The position numbers and the translations under genes are program-made. Source: Berberis thunbergii (taxonomy: Eukaryota; Streptophyta; Magnoliopsida; Ranunculales; Berberidaceae). From it: 64,000 nt of DNA. The stretch lies in assembly GCA_003290165.1 (NCBI GenBank), contig QNQO01006246.1, forward strand, positions 1 through 64,000. Direction: 5' to 3'. The notes beneath the pieces were generated by a model, which did not search any database, was not told the DNA's origin, and was given only the letters and a program-made list of their open reading frames with translations. Numbering within the stretch: the first letter of the stretch is position 1; each line of letters starts with the position of its first letter. Below are positions 10,041 to 21,782 of the stretch, one piece after another.

Positions 10041-13000
10041 CTAAAGAGATGGAAAGAACGAGAGAGATTGTTGTTGAGTGGTCTGAGAAGAAGAAGCGAA
10101 ACGGCGGAGACACAGTGAGGATAGCGGCAGAAATAATTAACCCTAAAGAAAAGAAGCTTGACGTGTCATGTGAAGTGATGTGATGTAATGAGAGCGAGTG
10201 CTGTACTTGGGATTCTCAAGGACATTACATGTTGGGCGAAGACCGTCAAACCTTTTGCATTCGTGCCCCGCGAAACACATCGTGTGTCGTGACCATCAGA
10301 CCCCACAAGCCTTGGCTGCGATTATGTGCATCCGCAGCTTTTGCTTTGCACCACTACATTTTGCTCAAAACAATTGTGTAAAGACATTTTGTTCAATTTT
10401 ATGTTGCTAAACATTGTACATGTTCCAAAAAAAAAATTAATGGAAAGTATAGCTTTACTTAATTCCAATTGACTCAGGACCTACAGGTTTACAGGTTACA
10501 CACACAGAACTCAAAAAGAAGATGAATTAATGGGCAGATGAAGAATACAAATACAATCCAAAACAGATTACACCAAAAATAAATGAATAGAAGAATGATT
10601 AGCATATAAGCCATTGGAACAAAGGGGAGAAGAAGAATAGATATAACATAATATAACACCAGAAAACATAAAACAATGATTAAAATCGTCATATGATTCT
10701 GAAATATTTTGAAATATTTTGAAAAACTTAACTTTGATCAAACCAATCGATCGATCTAGCTCTAAGACAGTTTCCTGCTTTACACTTAGAGAGAACCTAG
10801 AAGATCTTATCAGAGGTTGATCGTTTTTACTTAATTCCCAAAATACAATACAAAATTCAGTCTAGAACATATACTTTTTTAGCTCATAACAAATTACTAA
10901 AGCAACTATATTATGTTATGAGTTGTTGCAGTACTATCTAAACACTTTATAATGACAACTCTCCCAAATGAACAGTGACAATGTCTTTGTCCTAATTTTT
11001 CATTCCATTTTTGCTCTTTCAATTATATGGTATTTACAAAAAAAAAAATAGTAAAAAGTGACATGGTGTTTATGTCATTTAAATAAAAATTACTATTACA
11101 TCTATTTACCATTTCACTCTCTCCAATTTAAACTATTTACTATTAAACTAGCTCCACGTAAACATTTATTAATTATACCTAGATCTTATATGTAATTTAT
11201 TTAAAGCCTTTCAATTATATAGAAATTATAAAATGGATCATTACTTCTGATTTTTGGATTTTCCATTTTACCCTCCACGTTTCATACTTTTACAATCAAA
11301 ATCGCCTCTCTCAAACATTTATTAATTATACCCAAGTCTTTAACATAATTTATTTGAAACATTTTTATTTATTTATAAACTATACGTCTGCTCTTAAAAT
11401 TATTATATCATTATTTTGTATAAAATTTATATTTTTTTCTTATTATTAAATTGTTGCAATAACAAAAAAAATACTAAATATTCGCACACATAGAGCGCGT
11501 TGACACCGTAGTTTCTAGTAACTAGCTCTCAGCCCCGTGCTCAACACAAACTTCAGTATTTCTTTTTGATATATAAATTTTTTTTAGTATTGTATTCATT
11601 TTTAATATATTAGAAGAGATAATTTCTCAAAACATTTATGATGAAATATTATAATTGAAACTTTAAGTGACTATTATTTACTCTTATTAATTTCATATAT
11701 TAATTTTACATTTTGGCATCCTTCTTTTTTTCTTAATATAAGAAAATCTTATTCCAAATTTGCTTTTGGAATGCAAATTTGAATAGCTTTCCATTTATTC
11801 ATGTGCCATGAATAACTCACGCTACTATATACAATGTTAAGTAATATGGGAAACCAAAATGGCAAAATATGGAAAATCAAATTCGACAAACAAACTTTTC
11901 TCGCTAAAAAGCACTTAATATGACTAGAACTTTCCTCATATAACTACAATTATCGAGGAAACATTTTGTTGACAAAAGTTATTGCTGAAAAGGCATCAGT
12001 TACATTTATCAACAAGACTAGAAATGTTCCACGAGCCTTTATGAACACAAAATAGCTTCATAATCAAGAAACATTAAAATGTTATTTGCTGCAAAAAAAA
12101 AAAAAAAATCTTCGTGAGCATTAGCAAATTCCCTGGTAGTGGTTCCCCTTCAAGTCCCTAATATTCCACAACTATACAAGGAATCCAAACCGATAGCCTT
12201 GCTATACTCCGTGAATTTTTTGTTAGACCATTCAAACTCCACAACATTGCAGTCACTAATAAATTTTATCACTGTCTACATGAATGTAGAATAAATACCA
12301 CTACATTCTACATAACGAAGAAGAGTAGTCTACATAACGAGAAAGAGTAGCTGGATATTTCTATCTCACCTACACATTTAGATCCTAGTGTAGTGAGAGC
12401 ATTAATGTATATTGCAACTTTAACATCCAATTAACTCTTAACTAGCTCAATATACATAGTCAGCCATAATATAATTGGCTTCGAATAATGAAATCTTTAA
12501 TCATCATTAGTATCTAATTCAACAAGTGATCAATATAGCCAGGAAGTCAATTGTATGAGGCGCTTTGGTAGGGTCCTTTAAAAAAAAAACTAGATTATGT
12601 ATTTAAAATTATTAGATATCATTTAAAACAACTAATAAAAAAAGAGGGAAAACTTTATGTGAAATCTAAGATAAATATATACTACATATATCCATTGAAA
12701 TAAAGTAATTGAAAGCGCTAATTATTAGTTACTAGGTTTCACGAGCAATTTTGATTTAAGTCTATTTTACAAAAGCTTATAGTTCTACTACTACTATTAT
12801 CCATTGATATCATTAAATTCAATGAAATTAATAAACACACATTGAGCAGAAAAATGATCTATATCAATTTTTTCATCAAGATGAATATGAATATTAAAAT
12901 TTAAAAAAATTAAGTAAAAGAGGAAAACATAATATCGCAATACGCCAAAAGCCTTAAATCCATAGAGATTAGTGATACCCATATTTGAGAAAAAATGAAT

Positions 13001-13405
13001 ATGTGTTAAACTATTGTAAAACAATGGGCAAGAGGCTGTTATAGACATTAAATGCAATGAATGCTCAGTGAAAAACATACATGTAAATTGTCATAGCAAA
13101 TGAAGGGAGAAATGTAATGATAGTAATAAATAGCCTAAGAGCTACCTTGATGTTTTTTCCTGCATAAATTAGCTTTCAATACAAATGTGAGATTATGTTT
13201 AACTAATAATTTCACAAAGGGTAACTAACATGTAGAATTGGCATGAGGAAACAAATAACAAAGTAAGATGCCTCAAAGTTTTTTTTTTTTTTTTTTTCAC
13301 ACATGGCAAGTTGGGACTGTCGTTGGTCTACCTAACTTGGGCACAACGACTACCAAAAAATTTGAAAATCAAATGCATTGGTTCCAGTAATCTGTGACTT
13401 GTAAG
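10041..13405. other. Promoter side of the 14-3-3 copy, then AT-rich DNA without a recognised gene
   Basis: 10041-10150 is purine/pyrimidine-skewed like a 5' UTR (read on -). Beyond it the sequence is AT-rich. A direct repeat of AAACATTTATTAATTATACC occurs near 11160 and 11308. T/A homopolymers (12092, 13279) are present. Open frames such as 12797-13078 (-) show no domain. Confidence 0.4.
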
Positions 13406-15551
13406 TCAAGCGCCAAGACCGTAGAGAACATGAGATTTTGTAATGTTGCAGAGAAAGGGTAGAAGAAAAAAAAAAAAAACCTTTATGAATAATTGATGAG
13501 AAGCAATGCCAATGACATCTGTCACATGAGAAACAGTTAAAAAGGCAATTGCTCGAGGAAGTATATTTTCCAAACGAACTTGAAATTTTGAAGTAGTGAT
13601 CATGATAAGTAGCCACCTTTTTACTTAAACAAATGGAGTAATTCAGCCAAAGGTTCTACAAGAGGATATTCAAACTTATTTGAATCTACCACAACCCAAA
13701 TTAAAACATAAGCACGAACATTAAAAAGTTGCACATTACTGGACAATATTAAATATATGTGAGGGCATACAATGAATTGCAAAAAAGTTATCCAGTTGTA
13801 AAAAAAAAATAATAATAATAATAAATAAATCTCAACTACGAATGACAAGAAACTTACCTCCAAAATCGATGGATGACTTTTGGCAGCATGTGAAACAACT
13901 TCTCCAAGCAATACGCCTAAAACTCCCCAATAATATAAAAATAAAATATTCTTCACTCATCTTTTGTTGGAGCTATTAAACTTAGTGGCGATTGTCTCAC
14001 GTACCCACCGTCATGTTCACCCAAAATCAATATACATGTCTAGTGGTTTGGTTAGAAGCAAAGTTGAAAGCATCTAGTCACTGCAGAACTTAAGAGTTTT
14101 TTTATCCACTTCTTTTTTGCTTAGAAAAATCAAATTTCAATAACGTCGGAGATATCTAATGGTTGCATTGTGTCATCATAGATATTAAAAAAAACATCAC
14201 ATAAGTTGCCAACAAAACTAACTAGCGAAGGTAACAAGTACAATTTTTAAGTAGTTCATCGGTTTGTCTAAAGATGTTTTCAAGATAGCTACAAAGATGG
14301 CAAAACGATGTAATCTAAAAAAAGACACAAATACAAAGGATCAACAACATTAGGACCATCACACTTGCTGACCATTGATGAAATGATCGGATTAACCAAC
14401 CAAAGTTAGCTTCAATCATTATGTATTGAACCGAGGTAAAGTAATCTCATATGGAAAATTTAAGACACATGAACTAGAAAATGTTTCAGCAGAAATTCAA
14501 GAGTCCTTTGCAAAGACATTATGGACTACTTAAATTCAAGCTTCGTGTGATTTTTTTTTTTTAATGTTAAAACATCATGCCATAAACAATTTGCACCAAT
14601 TTTTCATCCAAGTGAATGTTTTACTATAGAATTTGTGGATTCAAATTGTTGTTCCACCTTCATCGACCCACATGTCCATAAATTGTTGAATCCTAGGTTT
14701 CTTAATAGATTGCATTAAGGGGTTCCTTGAGTTTGTGTGGGTTATATATCATCTCAAAAAAGGATGACTTCCTTCTTAATTTGATGCTTTCTTTTCATTG
14801 CAAAGAAATTGTGAGTGAGTATTTATTTAAGGGCAGACTACTGGCTATGTCGGATTGTCGGTACGTAGTCATTTGGTCATATTTTACAAATAATTGTTGA
14901 CTTCATATCCTTGTTTTTGCACTGCTATAAGACAAAAGTGAATGAGTCAAATCAAATAAGTATATGAAACAAAAATAAGGTATTCCTTGTTAAATAACTC
15001 TGATTAGTCTAATTTGATATATTTTCATCTTTCCACTTTCAGTTACTTTTCTTTTTTTGATACATTTGCACTACTATAAAGCAATTGGGATTTTTAAAAG
15101 TTAGAGGTCGTGTGTGAAATTTCATTGTCTCATCTCAGTGGTGTGCTTCCTTTTGTCATTAAGTTCTCCCAATTGTTGCTCATCATGTTGCCCGGTGAAG
15201 GGAATTTTTTTTGCATGCATTTACAAAACTATGTCAATGCATAAAGACTGAAAGACATTAAAAGTTACAATAAAATAATTTCTTATATTGTCATTGTCAA
15301 CCTAAACTACCTAAGTATATACATATTTTTTCAAATAATCGTGTCAAAACGAACTTATACTTGAGACAAAGTACGATTCTAATCAACTTGTTAACCCATA
15401 ATTGAAAACTTGAGAGATAATGGATATATAAAGATTTGTGATAAACATTACATACCTTAGATGTGAGTAAACTAGATAAAGAAATATGGAAAGTTGGTAT
15501 TTGCACGAGAACCATGAATCGAGTTCCAAATGATTTTACGTGTATTTGCAT
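13406..15551 (-). other. Exon-like blocks of an unrecognised - strand gene
   Basis: Several - strand stretches read as plausible exons with correct borders: about 15433-15530 (ends SLSSLLTSK before GTATG), about 13860-13919 (VLLGEVVSHAAKSHPSILE before GTAAGT), about 13632-13745 (RAYVLIWVVVDSNKFEY then LVEPLAELLHLFK, before GTAAAA) and about 13490-13600 (KFQVRLENILPRAIAFLTVS...). They lie in order on one strand and have a helical, leucine-rich composition. I cannot name the protein or join the exons into one frame. It could be a functional gene with short exons or a decayed one. A possible 5' end is at 19156-19430. Confidence 0.3.
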
Positions 15552-18429
15552 GAGAACATGAAAATTTTCAAATCAATTTGGTCATTTTTTTTTGTTGATC
15601 ATTTTCTACTAAGTTGCCTCCGAGGTAAAAGTAATTGAGTGAGAGGGATAAGGATCACTGTGGGAAAAAAGTCAATCGAGCAGGAAAATAAAAAATTAAT
15701 GGATAAATATCAAGTTTTCTCAAAGGTAGACCTTATGGAAGCAGCTATATGCACTCGACATTTTTCTCTTCGTTTAATCCATTTTGTGTGTTATCACCAT
15801 CAAACTATGTCCCACCCAAAAATACACATGCCCGCTACCATACTTAAAAGGAAAAATATCGTTTGAATTATGGTGGTTTTGTTTTTTAAGTGCGACGAAA
15901 ATCCAAGTTGTACAAACTTATTATTTTGATTATTGCTAGATGTCATTGATTGAATGTCATCATTTGACATTTTTTTAAATGTGTTTTCACAATATGGTTG
16001 GCATTTGGGAAATTTATCACTTTAATTTCCTTGTAATATGGCACGACAAGATAAGAAACAATCGCTACATCATAAATGTTATATTGAAATGTTCTGTTGT
16101 GAACCTAAAAATAGTTGTATCACTTGCGAACACATATTAAACAGCGTGATCATATTTTTTGTATCACCTGGAAAATGAGGTAATTATACTAGTAATAACC
16201 TTAGAAAGCAAATACTTCATTTGTTAATGCAACACTTCCAACATGAAACTAATTTACATCATTTTTACAATAAAAAATAAAAATAAAAAACCATGCTAAT
16301 AAGCCCAAGAATACATATTCTGCTCAGGGTAGTCTCAATCACATCTAATCTTCACGTTAGACATAAGCACATAAAATAATTTAAAACTAATTTCTCTACA
16401 AAATAATTATATCTGATGTAATGTCAATTACGTTGTTCTTAATTGTATAAGAAGTACATATGGGAAGAAACAACAACAACAACAACAATAATAATAATAA
16501 TAATAATAGTAGGTTCTAAGAAAATGAGGACAAAAACATAAATATAAAAGCCACCCATGTTAGACATTTAGTACAACTTTGGCTTTTGCTCACATTAGCT
16601 TGATTTAGCCTGCACTTTAATCATAATTTATTCTCCATATTAAGTCAAGCAGGTGTTGTTGTGCTATAGAACTTTATTGCCCATATGTATATTTTGGAGT
16701 CTTCTATCAATTCCAGCCATGTCCAACATGTACATCTTCAATTAATTTCCTTTATAGTTTTAATCCAACCTATGTGCAACTCTCAAACACCTTCCTAGAA
16801 CATTAATAATCAGTATACCAGTCATGAAAATTTACTAAACTCATTCCAAACTCACATCACATATTCATAATCAAGTAAGAAAAAATAAATAAATTTATAT
16901 TAGTTTCAGATAGAAATGGCAGAGTTCGCTGCAATGGGGATTCACCTAAATTGCCATTTGTTCAAACTAAAACTGAGCACACCAAGTGACCCTGCTAAAA
17001 CAAGATCCCCCAAGTTATATCATATGCGATCTATCAAGAGAGTAATTTTTAGTGTATGCCTTCGTTTTCTTTTTCTGCTCATAGTATCCATAATGTCACA
17101 GTGTTGATGAACGCCAATGTTATAGAACATGTATAGACATATGGCGAATTCTACTTGTGATTTAGTTCAATAATGGTGAACATAGCGACACACCATAAAA
17201 ACAATGTGAAAGGCATATTAAAAAAGAAAAAGTACCTCAAAACTGGTAAAACATCTTAGCATCACACTAGTCTGCATATGGCAGGTCTTTGGATGCCTTT
17301 GTACGACCTTGAGGTTAAACACCCATGCTTGCAACGAAAAGGTTTTCTATTTGTAAGAGCAAATGCAACCTATCAACAATCAATAGTACGCACACCAAAA
17401 AACTAACTCAATGAAATTCTACTCGTATATTTGCCACCAAAACATTAAGCTTTTGTAGCATAAGAACCACCTCATCAATAACACCCACATAAAGAACCTC
17501 ATACTCCACAAAAATACATATATCCAAATAGTCAAATCCCCATAAACCCCAAAACCAACATCTAACATAAATACTAGAATCACGGGAACATGTATTACCA
17601 AGACAAATAAAAGTAAAACTTTATTCATCAAGCAATAAAAAAACATACCAAAAGAAAGAGAATTGGTAATAGTGTATTACTCATCAATCATGACCACTGA
17701 TCTCCAATTGTTTTCCTCTATTCGTCCCATTGTACCTCTGCCTTCCCTATCTATCTACATAGCTTCGATTTTCTTTCATGTTGTTGTGTATCGAGACAAT
17801 AGGGAGAAAATGGACAAACAAGCAGAAAAAAAAAAGATTAAAAAAAATAAAAAAAGGTGAGCCAAAGATACCAAACCAATTGGGGTTTGGTGGAAAAAAA
17901 AATGGCATACAAAAGCATCCATTGGTTTGTTGAAACCCAATTTTGATTGAAGCACACCAATCTCTTAAATTAGGTCATCCCCATTAAGGGGGATGCCACC
18001 TGAATGACATTTCCTTCATACCCTTGCTTCATTTTCATTACACTCATCCTCATCTTGTCTGCCATCTTTCATTTTTCATCTTTAACGTCTTCAATTAATA
18101 GATTGTGGGTAAACCAATGAGTGCAATCTGGAAAACATATATTAAATTCAATGCTTATGTAAAATATTTCAAGGTGCCTACATTAGCCTCACCAAAAGTC
18201 AATTATGATTCAAATCGATGTGAATATCATCCCATACATGTGCCGGAATGTGAGTTGGAATCTAAGGCACAAAGTGTGAAGTTAAAAACAAAGCAAATGC
18301 AAAGTTTGCAAACCAAGAACAAGGGTGATCCAACTTAGTTGCATCCCATAGTGTGAGGGTATATATGTGAAGTTAAAGGACCAAGCAAATACAACACATT
18401 TGTAGAACCAGACAACTTTGACATTTTCA
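15552..18429. other. AT-rich DNA, no certain gene
   Basis: No domain-bearing frame on +. On -, 17403-17600 has a readable stretch in one frame (FVEYEVLYVGVIDEVVLMLQ) that might be another exon of the unrecognised - strand gene, without clear splice borders. Confidence 0.3.
16467..16508. repeat. (CAA)n/(TAA)n microsatellite
   Basis: AAC triplets (about six) run directly into AAT triplets (about seven). Confidence 0.85.
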
Positions 18430-18685
18430 CAACACATCATCATCATCATCAAAGCCCATTTTCGATACTTTCGGGGTCGACTACACAGATTTTGGTTATC
18501 CAAGCAATGCGGTCTTCCCACATATCCTCGCCTATTCCAAGTTCAATGATGTCTTCCTTCACTGCTTTCATCCAAGTTTTCAACAATCGTCCCTTCCGTC
18601 TACACCCTCAATTAACTTGCCAGTCTAGACATTTTCTAGTTGGCGTCGTGCTTGGTCTCCTCCGCATAACCAAACCACGGTAAAC
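18430..18685 (-). mobile_element. RTE-type LINE 3'-end fragment (antisense)
   Basis: A CATCATCATCATC run followed by a TTTCGGGGTCGACTACACA motif is the antisense of the conserved 3' region of plant RTE-clade LINEs (known pattern: TTTGGGGTCGGCTACATGAAT beside a CAT/ATG microsatellite). The next 180 bp (CGGTCTTCCCACAT, TTCATCCAAGTTTTC, a GTCCCTTCCGTCTACACC-like segment, GCATAACCAAACCACGG) follow the order of the antisense C-terminal coding end of such elements. It is 5'-truncated, as LINE copies usually are. Confidence 0.55.
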
Positions 18686-18811
18686 ACATTTCTCTAAATT
18701 TGCCCTCTATCATTTTTATTCCGTTAAACCACATTTTTACAAACAAATTAAGAAAATTGAGCATTCTATCATTTTAACAAAATTTCCACTACCAATCTCA
18801 TCAATCTAACC

Positions 18812-19086
18812 CAGTGTTCTAAATATCAATACGTCTAGGCGGCTGCCTGGGCGGGTTTTTGAATTTTTTATTTCCAATTTGAAAAAAATAAACAATTATG
18901 ACTATGTTTTTTAAATACATTTTGCATATGTATTTTGGTATTAAATTTGAAGTAATTTATATGCTATCATGCTTAACTTTTATAAATTATTATAAATAAA
19001 TAAAAAATCGCCTAGGCCCCAACTTAGTCCTCTGGGCGCTAATCCCTTGATTGTCGCCCCGCCTACCTAGCGCTTTTGGAACACTG
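18812..19086. mobile_element. hAT-type MITE (TIR CAGTGTTC)
   Basis: Left end CAGTGTTCTAAA and reverse-complemented right end CAGTGTTCCAAA form a 12-bp TIR with one mismatch. Flanks are a perfect 8-bp TSD, ATCTAACC at 18804-18811 and 19087-19094. The 275-bp interior is non-coding, with GCCTAGG/GGGCG subterminal motifs on both sides. Confidence 0.9.
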
Positions 19087-19155
19087 ATCTAACCACACAA
19101 TTGAATCAAAAACCACAAATTCGGACAAGAAACCTTACAAATTCAAAATGTTTAC

Positions 19156-19430
19156 CTGATTTGTTTCGTCATTTTGTGATACCAGCTATGATGGATCGAC
19201 CAGACTCCCTAGAAAGCACAATCAACTTGCATTTCCACGATTACCAAAAACAATAATAAATTGACGATCGATTGATCCAAATTCACAAAAACCTCACAAC
19301 AATCTAAGGGATTAATCTTTAATGAATGAAAACTAGGGTTTGTAAACAAGCAAATAAAATCGAAAGATTGACAAACCTTCAAAGACAATACGTTCAACGA
19401 AACCAAGATTTTCGCCAAGAGACGAAACAT
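19156..19430 (-). other. Possible 5' end of a - strand gene (start exon plus leader exon)
   Basis: On the - strand an exon at 19156-19208 has an acceptor (CTTTCTAG) and a donor (CAG|GTAAAC) and contains an ATG at 19172 opening MTKQI. Upstream, 19377-19430 reads like a leader exon ending at AAG|GTTTGTC. The arrangement (leader exon, short intron, start exon) is gene-like, and exon-like blocks follow on the same strand at 13.4-17.6 kb. I do not recognise the product. Confidence 0.3.
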
Positions 19431-19439
19431 AGAAGGGAA

Positions 19440-20252
19440 GGCGTAAAATGCATATTTTTCTCTCCCGCTACTTCTCTCTGATCAGATCGATTGATGAGAT
19501 TTTGTAAATAGAGAAATCGCTAGGTCAATCCAACGTTTTGGTGTGTTTTTATTTCTTTCATATTTTTGTCCTTGTGCCACAAATTTGTATCATGTAGTTC
19601 AATAACTAGTTCTGGTACATACCACTTACAACTACCAACATACAACTTGCTACATACCACTGTATGATATAATTAACTTATGTTTTTGATACAAAATTTT
19701 CATATTGGCATAGTGAATCCTTTTTTTTAGTAAATGGCGTTATAATGGAAGGTATGTCAGACGCCCTACCTTTTTTACAACAATAGTCAGCCAAGGGGGA
19801 TTCAAATGAAGAAAATTATCAAACATTTAGTCGAGAATAAATTGAATCTCAGGTCAAGCTAGGTGATGCTTCCTAAGGATGGAAATAAGTATTGAAAATT
19901 AATTTCATAGAGTATCAGGAAACCTTGTTTTTGGCCAAATTATTTTCAGTTATAAGGTTGGCTCAAAGTGACACAACAAACCCTCGAAGCCTTGGCAATA
20001 TAAATTGACACCCATGTAAAATTTTGTAGGAACGATAAATGAGATACTGCATTTTCTTAAAATGCTCAATTATAACTCATTTATGGCTCATTTGATAATT
20101 TTAGGAATGTCTTTTGACCAGGATGAATAAGAAGGTAAAGTGAATTCACCTAATAAATTCCAATAGTGCTTTAGAAAGTGTTTTTTTACTCGAACCTATG
20201 TTGTTCACATACTAACATAATGGTATGAATATTGACATGAGGATATGACGAC
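19440..20252. other. Intergenic, nothing recognised
   Basis: Directly upstream of the putative - strand leader exon. No TIR pair, domain or RNA gene was seen. Confidence 0.35.
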
Positions 20253-20424
20253 TTTTTTTTTGAAAGGCGAGTTGGGTTTTTAAGGATCCCATAACCTATC
20301 AACTGGGCGACCTATAGGTCAACACCCATTAGAAAGTAACCATGCCGCAGGTGGAATTCGAAGCTAGGACTTGGGGGACAAACCCACACAGCCCTAACCA
20401 CTAGGCCATAACACCATTGGTAGC
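20253..20424 (-). mobile_element. tRNA-derived SINE
   Basis: Read on the - strand, the head contains box A (TGGCCTAGTGG) and box B (CTTCGAATTCC) about 40 bp apart, as in tRNA-derived SINEs, and the 3' end is an A-run (the T-run at 20253-20261 on +). It is flanked by a 10-bp duplication, ATATGACGAC at 20243-20252 and ATATGACAAC at 20425-20434 (9 of 10). About 172 bp, apparently full length. A 3' piece of a related copy lies at 27649-27689. Confidence 0.8.
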
Positions 20425-20872
20425 ATATGACAACTTAGGTAGAACATAAAACTTAAAATATGTAGAAGACACATGGATATTGTGTATTCTTATTATTTAG
20501 TATCTATAACAGGGATACGATGATGAATCTAAACCAATCGTATACAAAATGAAGTTTCGAGCATATACATATTTTATCTTATAATAGATTGTAGATATCA
20601 CTTCTCATTCATAAAACATATTAAGAAGTCTCAAGAATGAAAATGATTTCTTGAAGAATTATTAGGAAGATGGAAGCGTCCATGATGTATCTGACATTGG
20701 TGTTGCTATATAGAAAGTGACATTTTTTACATAGAAAATGTATAAACATACTTATAGTAGTTCTTTGTGAAAATTTCATTTACACCATGTTGGTTGGATG
20801 CTCTCAATGGAGATGCAGAACTTATATGGTAGAAATTGGTCCCCTCCTCCCATAATTGTAGATTCTATTTGG
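20425..20872. other. Intergenic, nothing recognised
   Basis: No coding or repeat signature seen. Confidence 0.35.
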
Positions 20873-21300
20873 TCCCAACCCTTAGTATAGGCCTAATAGG
20901 CATGGGCATAGGGCCCCAAGCACAAGTCCATTATTTAGGGGCACCAAAATTTGAAAAAAAAATGTTATATACTTGTTAATTATCCACATTTCCCCACTTA
21001 ATTTGACTGGAAACCACAAATTTATTTCCCAACGTGAAAATATTAGGAAATTAGGTTTGCAACCAAGATAATGTGGCGTGATCTCGAAAGAATGATGAAA
21101 TCCCCAAAGTGTTTATATATATCTCGAAGTTGTAAAAAACCTCATTTGATGATGCCACATCATCCCGATTGTAAAACCTTGTTACAAAACTTAATTCCCT
21201 AGCCTCACTCTTCCCAACCGCAACAAGACCACAATTTGATTTTGTTTGGTCAATAAATTTTGAAATTGGAGCATCGAAATTCTAAGGGCCGGCCCTGAGG
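20873..21300. mobile_element. Candidate hAT element with GGGCCGGCCC end
   Basis: An 8-bp direct repeat, CTATTTGG, occurs at 20865-20872 and 21301-21308. Just inside, the right end has GGGCCGGCCCTG, a common hAT terminus, and the left side has TAGGGCCCC and a TTTAGGGGCACC block that recurs, with changes, in elements with this end. CCCTTAG is shared by the left end and the reverse-complemented right end, but the TIRs are otherwise poor, so the left border may have been rearranged. Confidence 0.5.
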
Positions 21301-21688
21301 CTATTTGGGTTAAGTAGGGAGATAAGAAGTGAGCGATGAGGCAGAGACCACATGCCCACGAACTTGTGGAGTAACCTAAGTAGCCTCTTCTCATAATCAA
21401 ACAGCTGGTAATAGTTAGTTAGTTAGTATTCATTCCTATTTCCTCCAAGGGGATCCTTATCGTCACGTTCATGAACAGAAGCCACTATGTTATGGTCAAC
21501 GCCTTTCGTGGAGCCAAGAAAGCATTTGATCGATCATCTCCACCACCATTTTAAGAGCGTCGCGCAACCTCCTCTCCACTCCGCCTTTTTTTCATAACCT
21601 CTCTCTCTCTCACTCTAGATTATAACAAGAGCCAGAAACCAACTTTTTGTTCAAAGCAACTTCTCTCTCGTTGTCTTTTCTATTTCCG

Positions 21689-21773
21689 GTAATTTTGATC
21701 TTCTTGTTAGTGTTTTTTTTTCCCCTCCAACTTCAGATCGTCTCTTCTTTTGATTGATTTGAGGAATTTACAG
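21689..21773 (+). other. Probable 5'-UTR intron of the 14-3-3 gene
   Basis: A donor (TTTCCG|GTAATT) and an acceptor (GAATTTACAG) bracket 85 bp ending 9 nt before the ATG at 21783. If spliced, the upstream in-frame ATG at 21750 is removed, which supports the start at 21783. Confidence 0.5.
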
Positions 21774-21782
21774 GTTTTGAAG

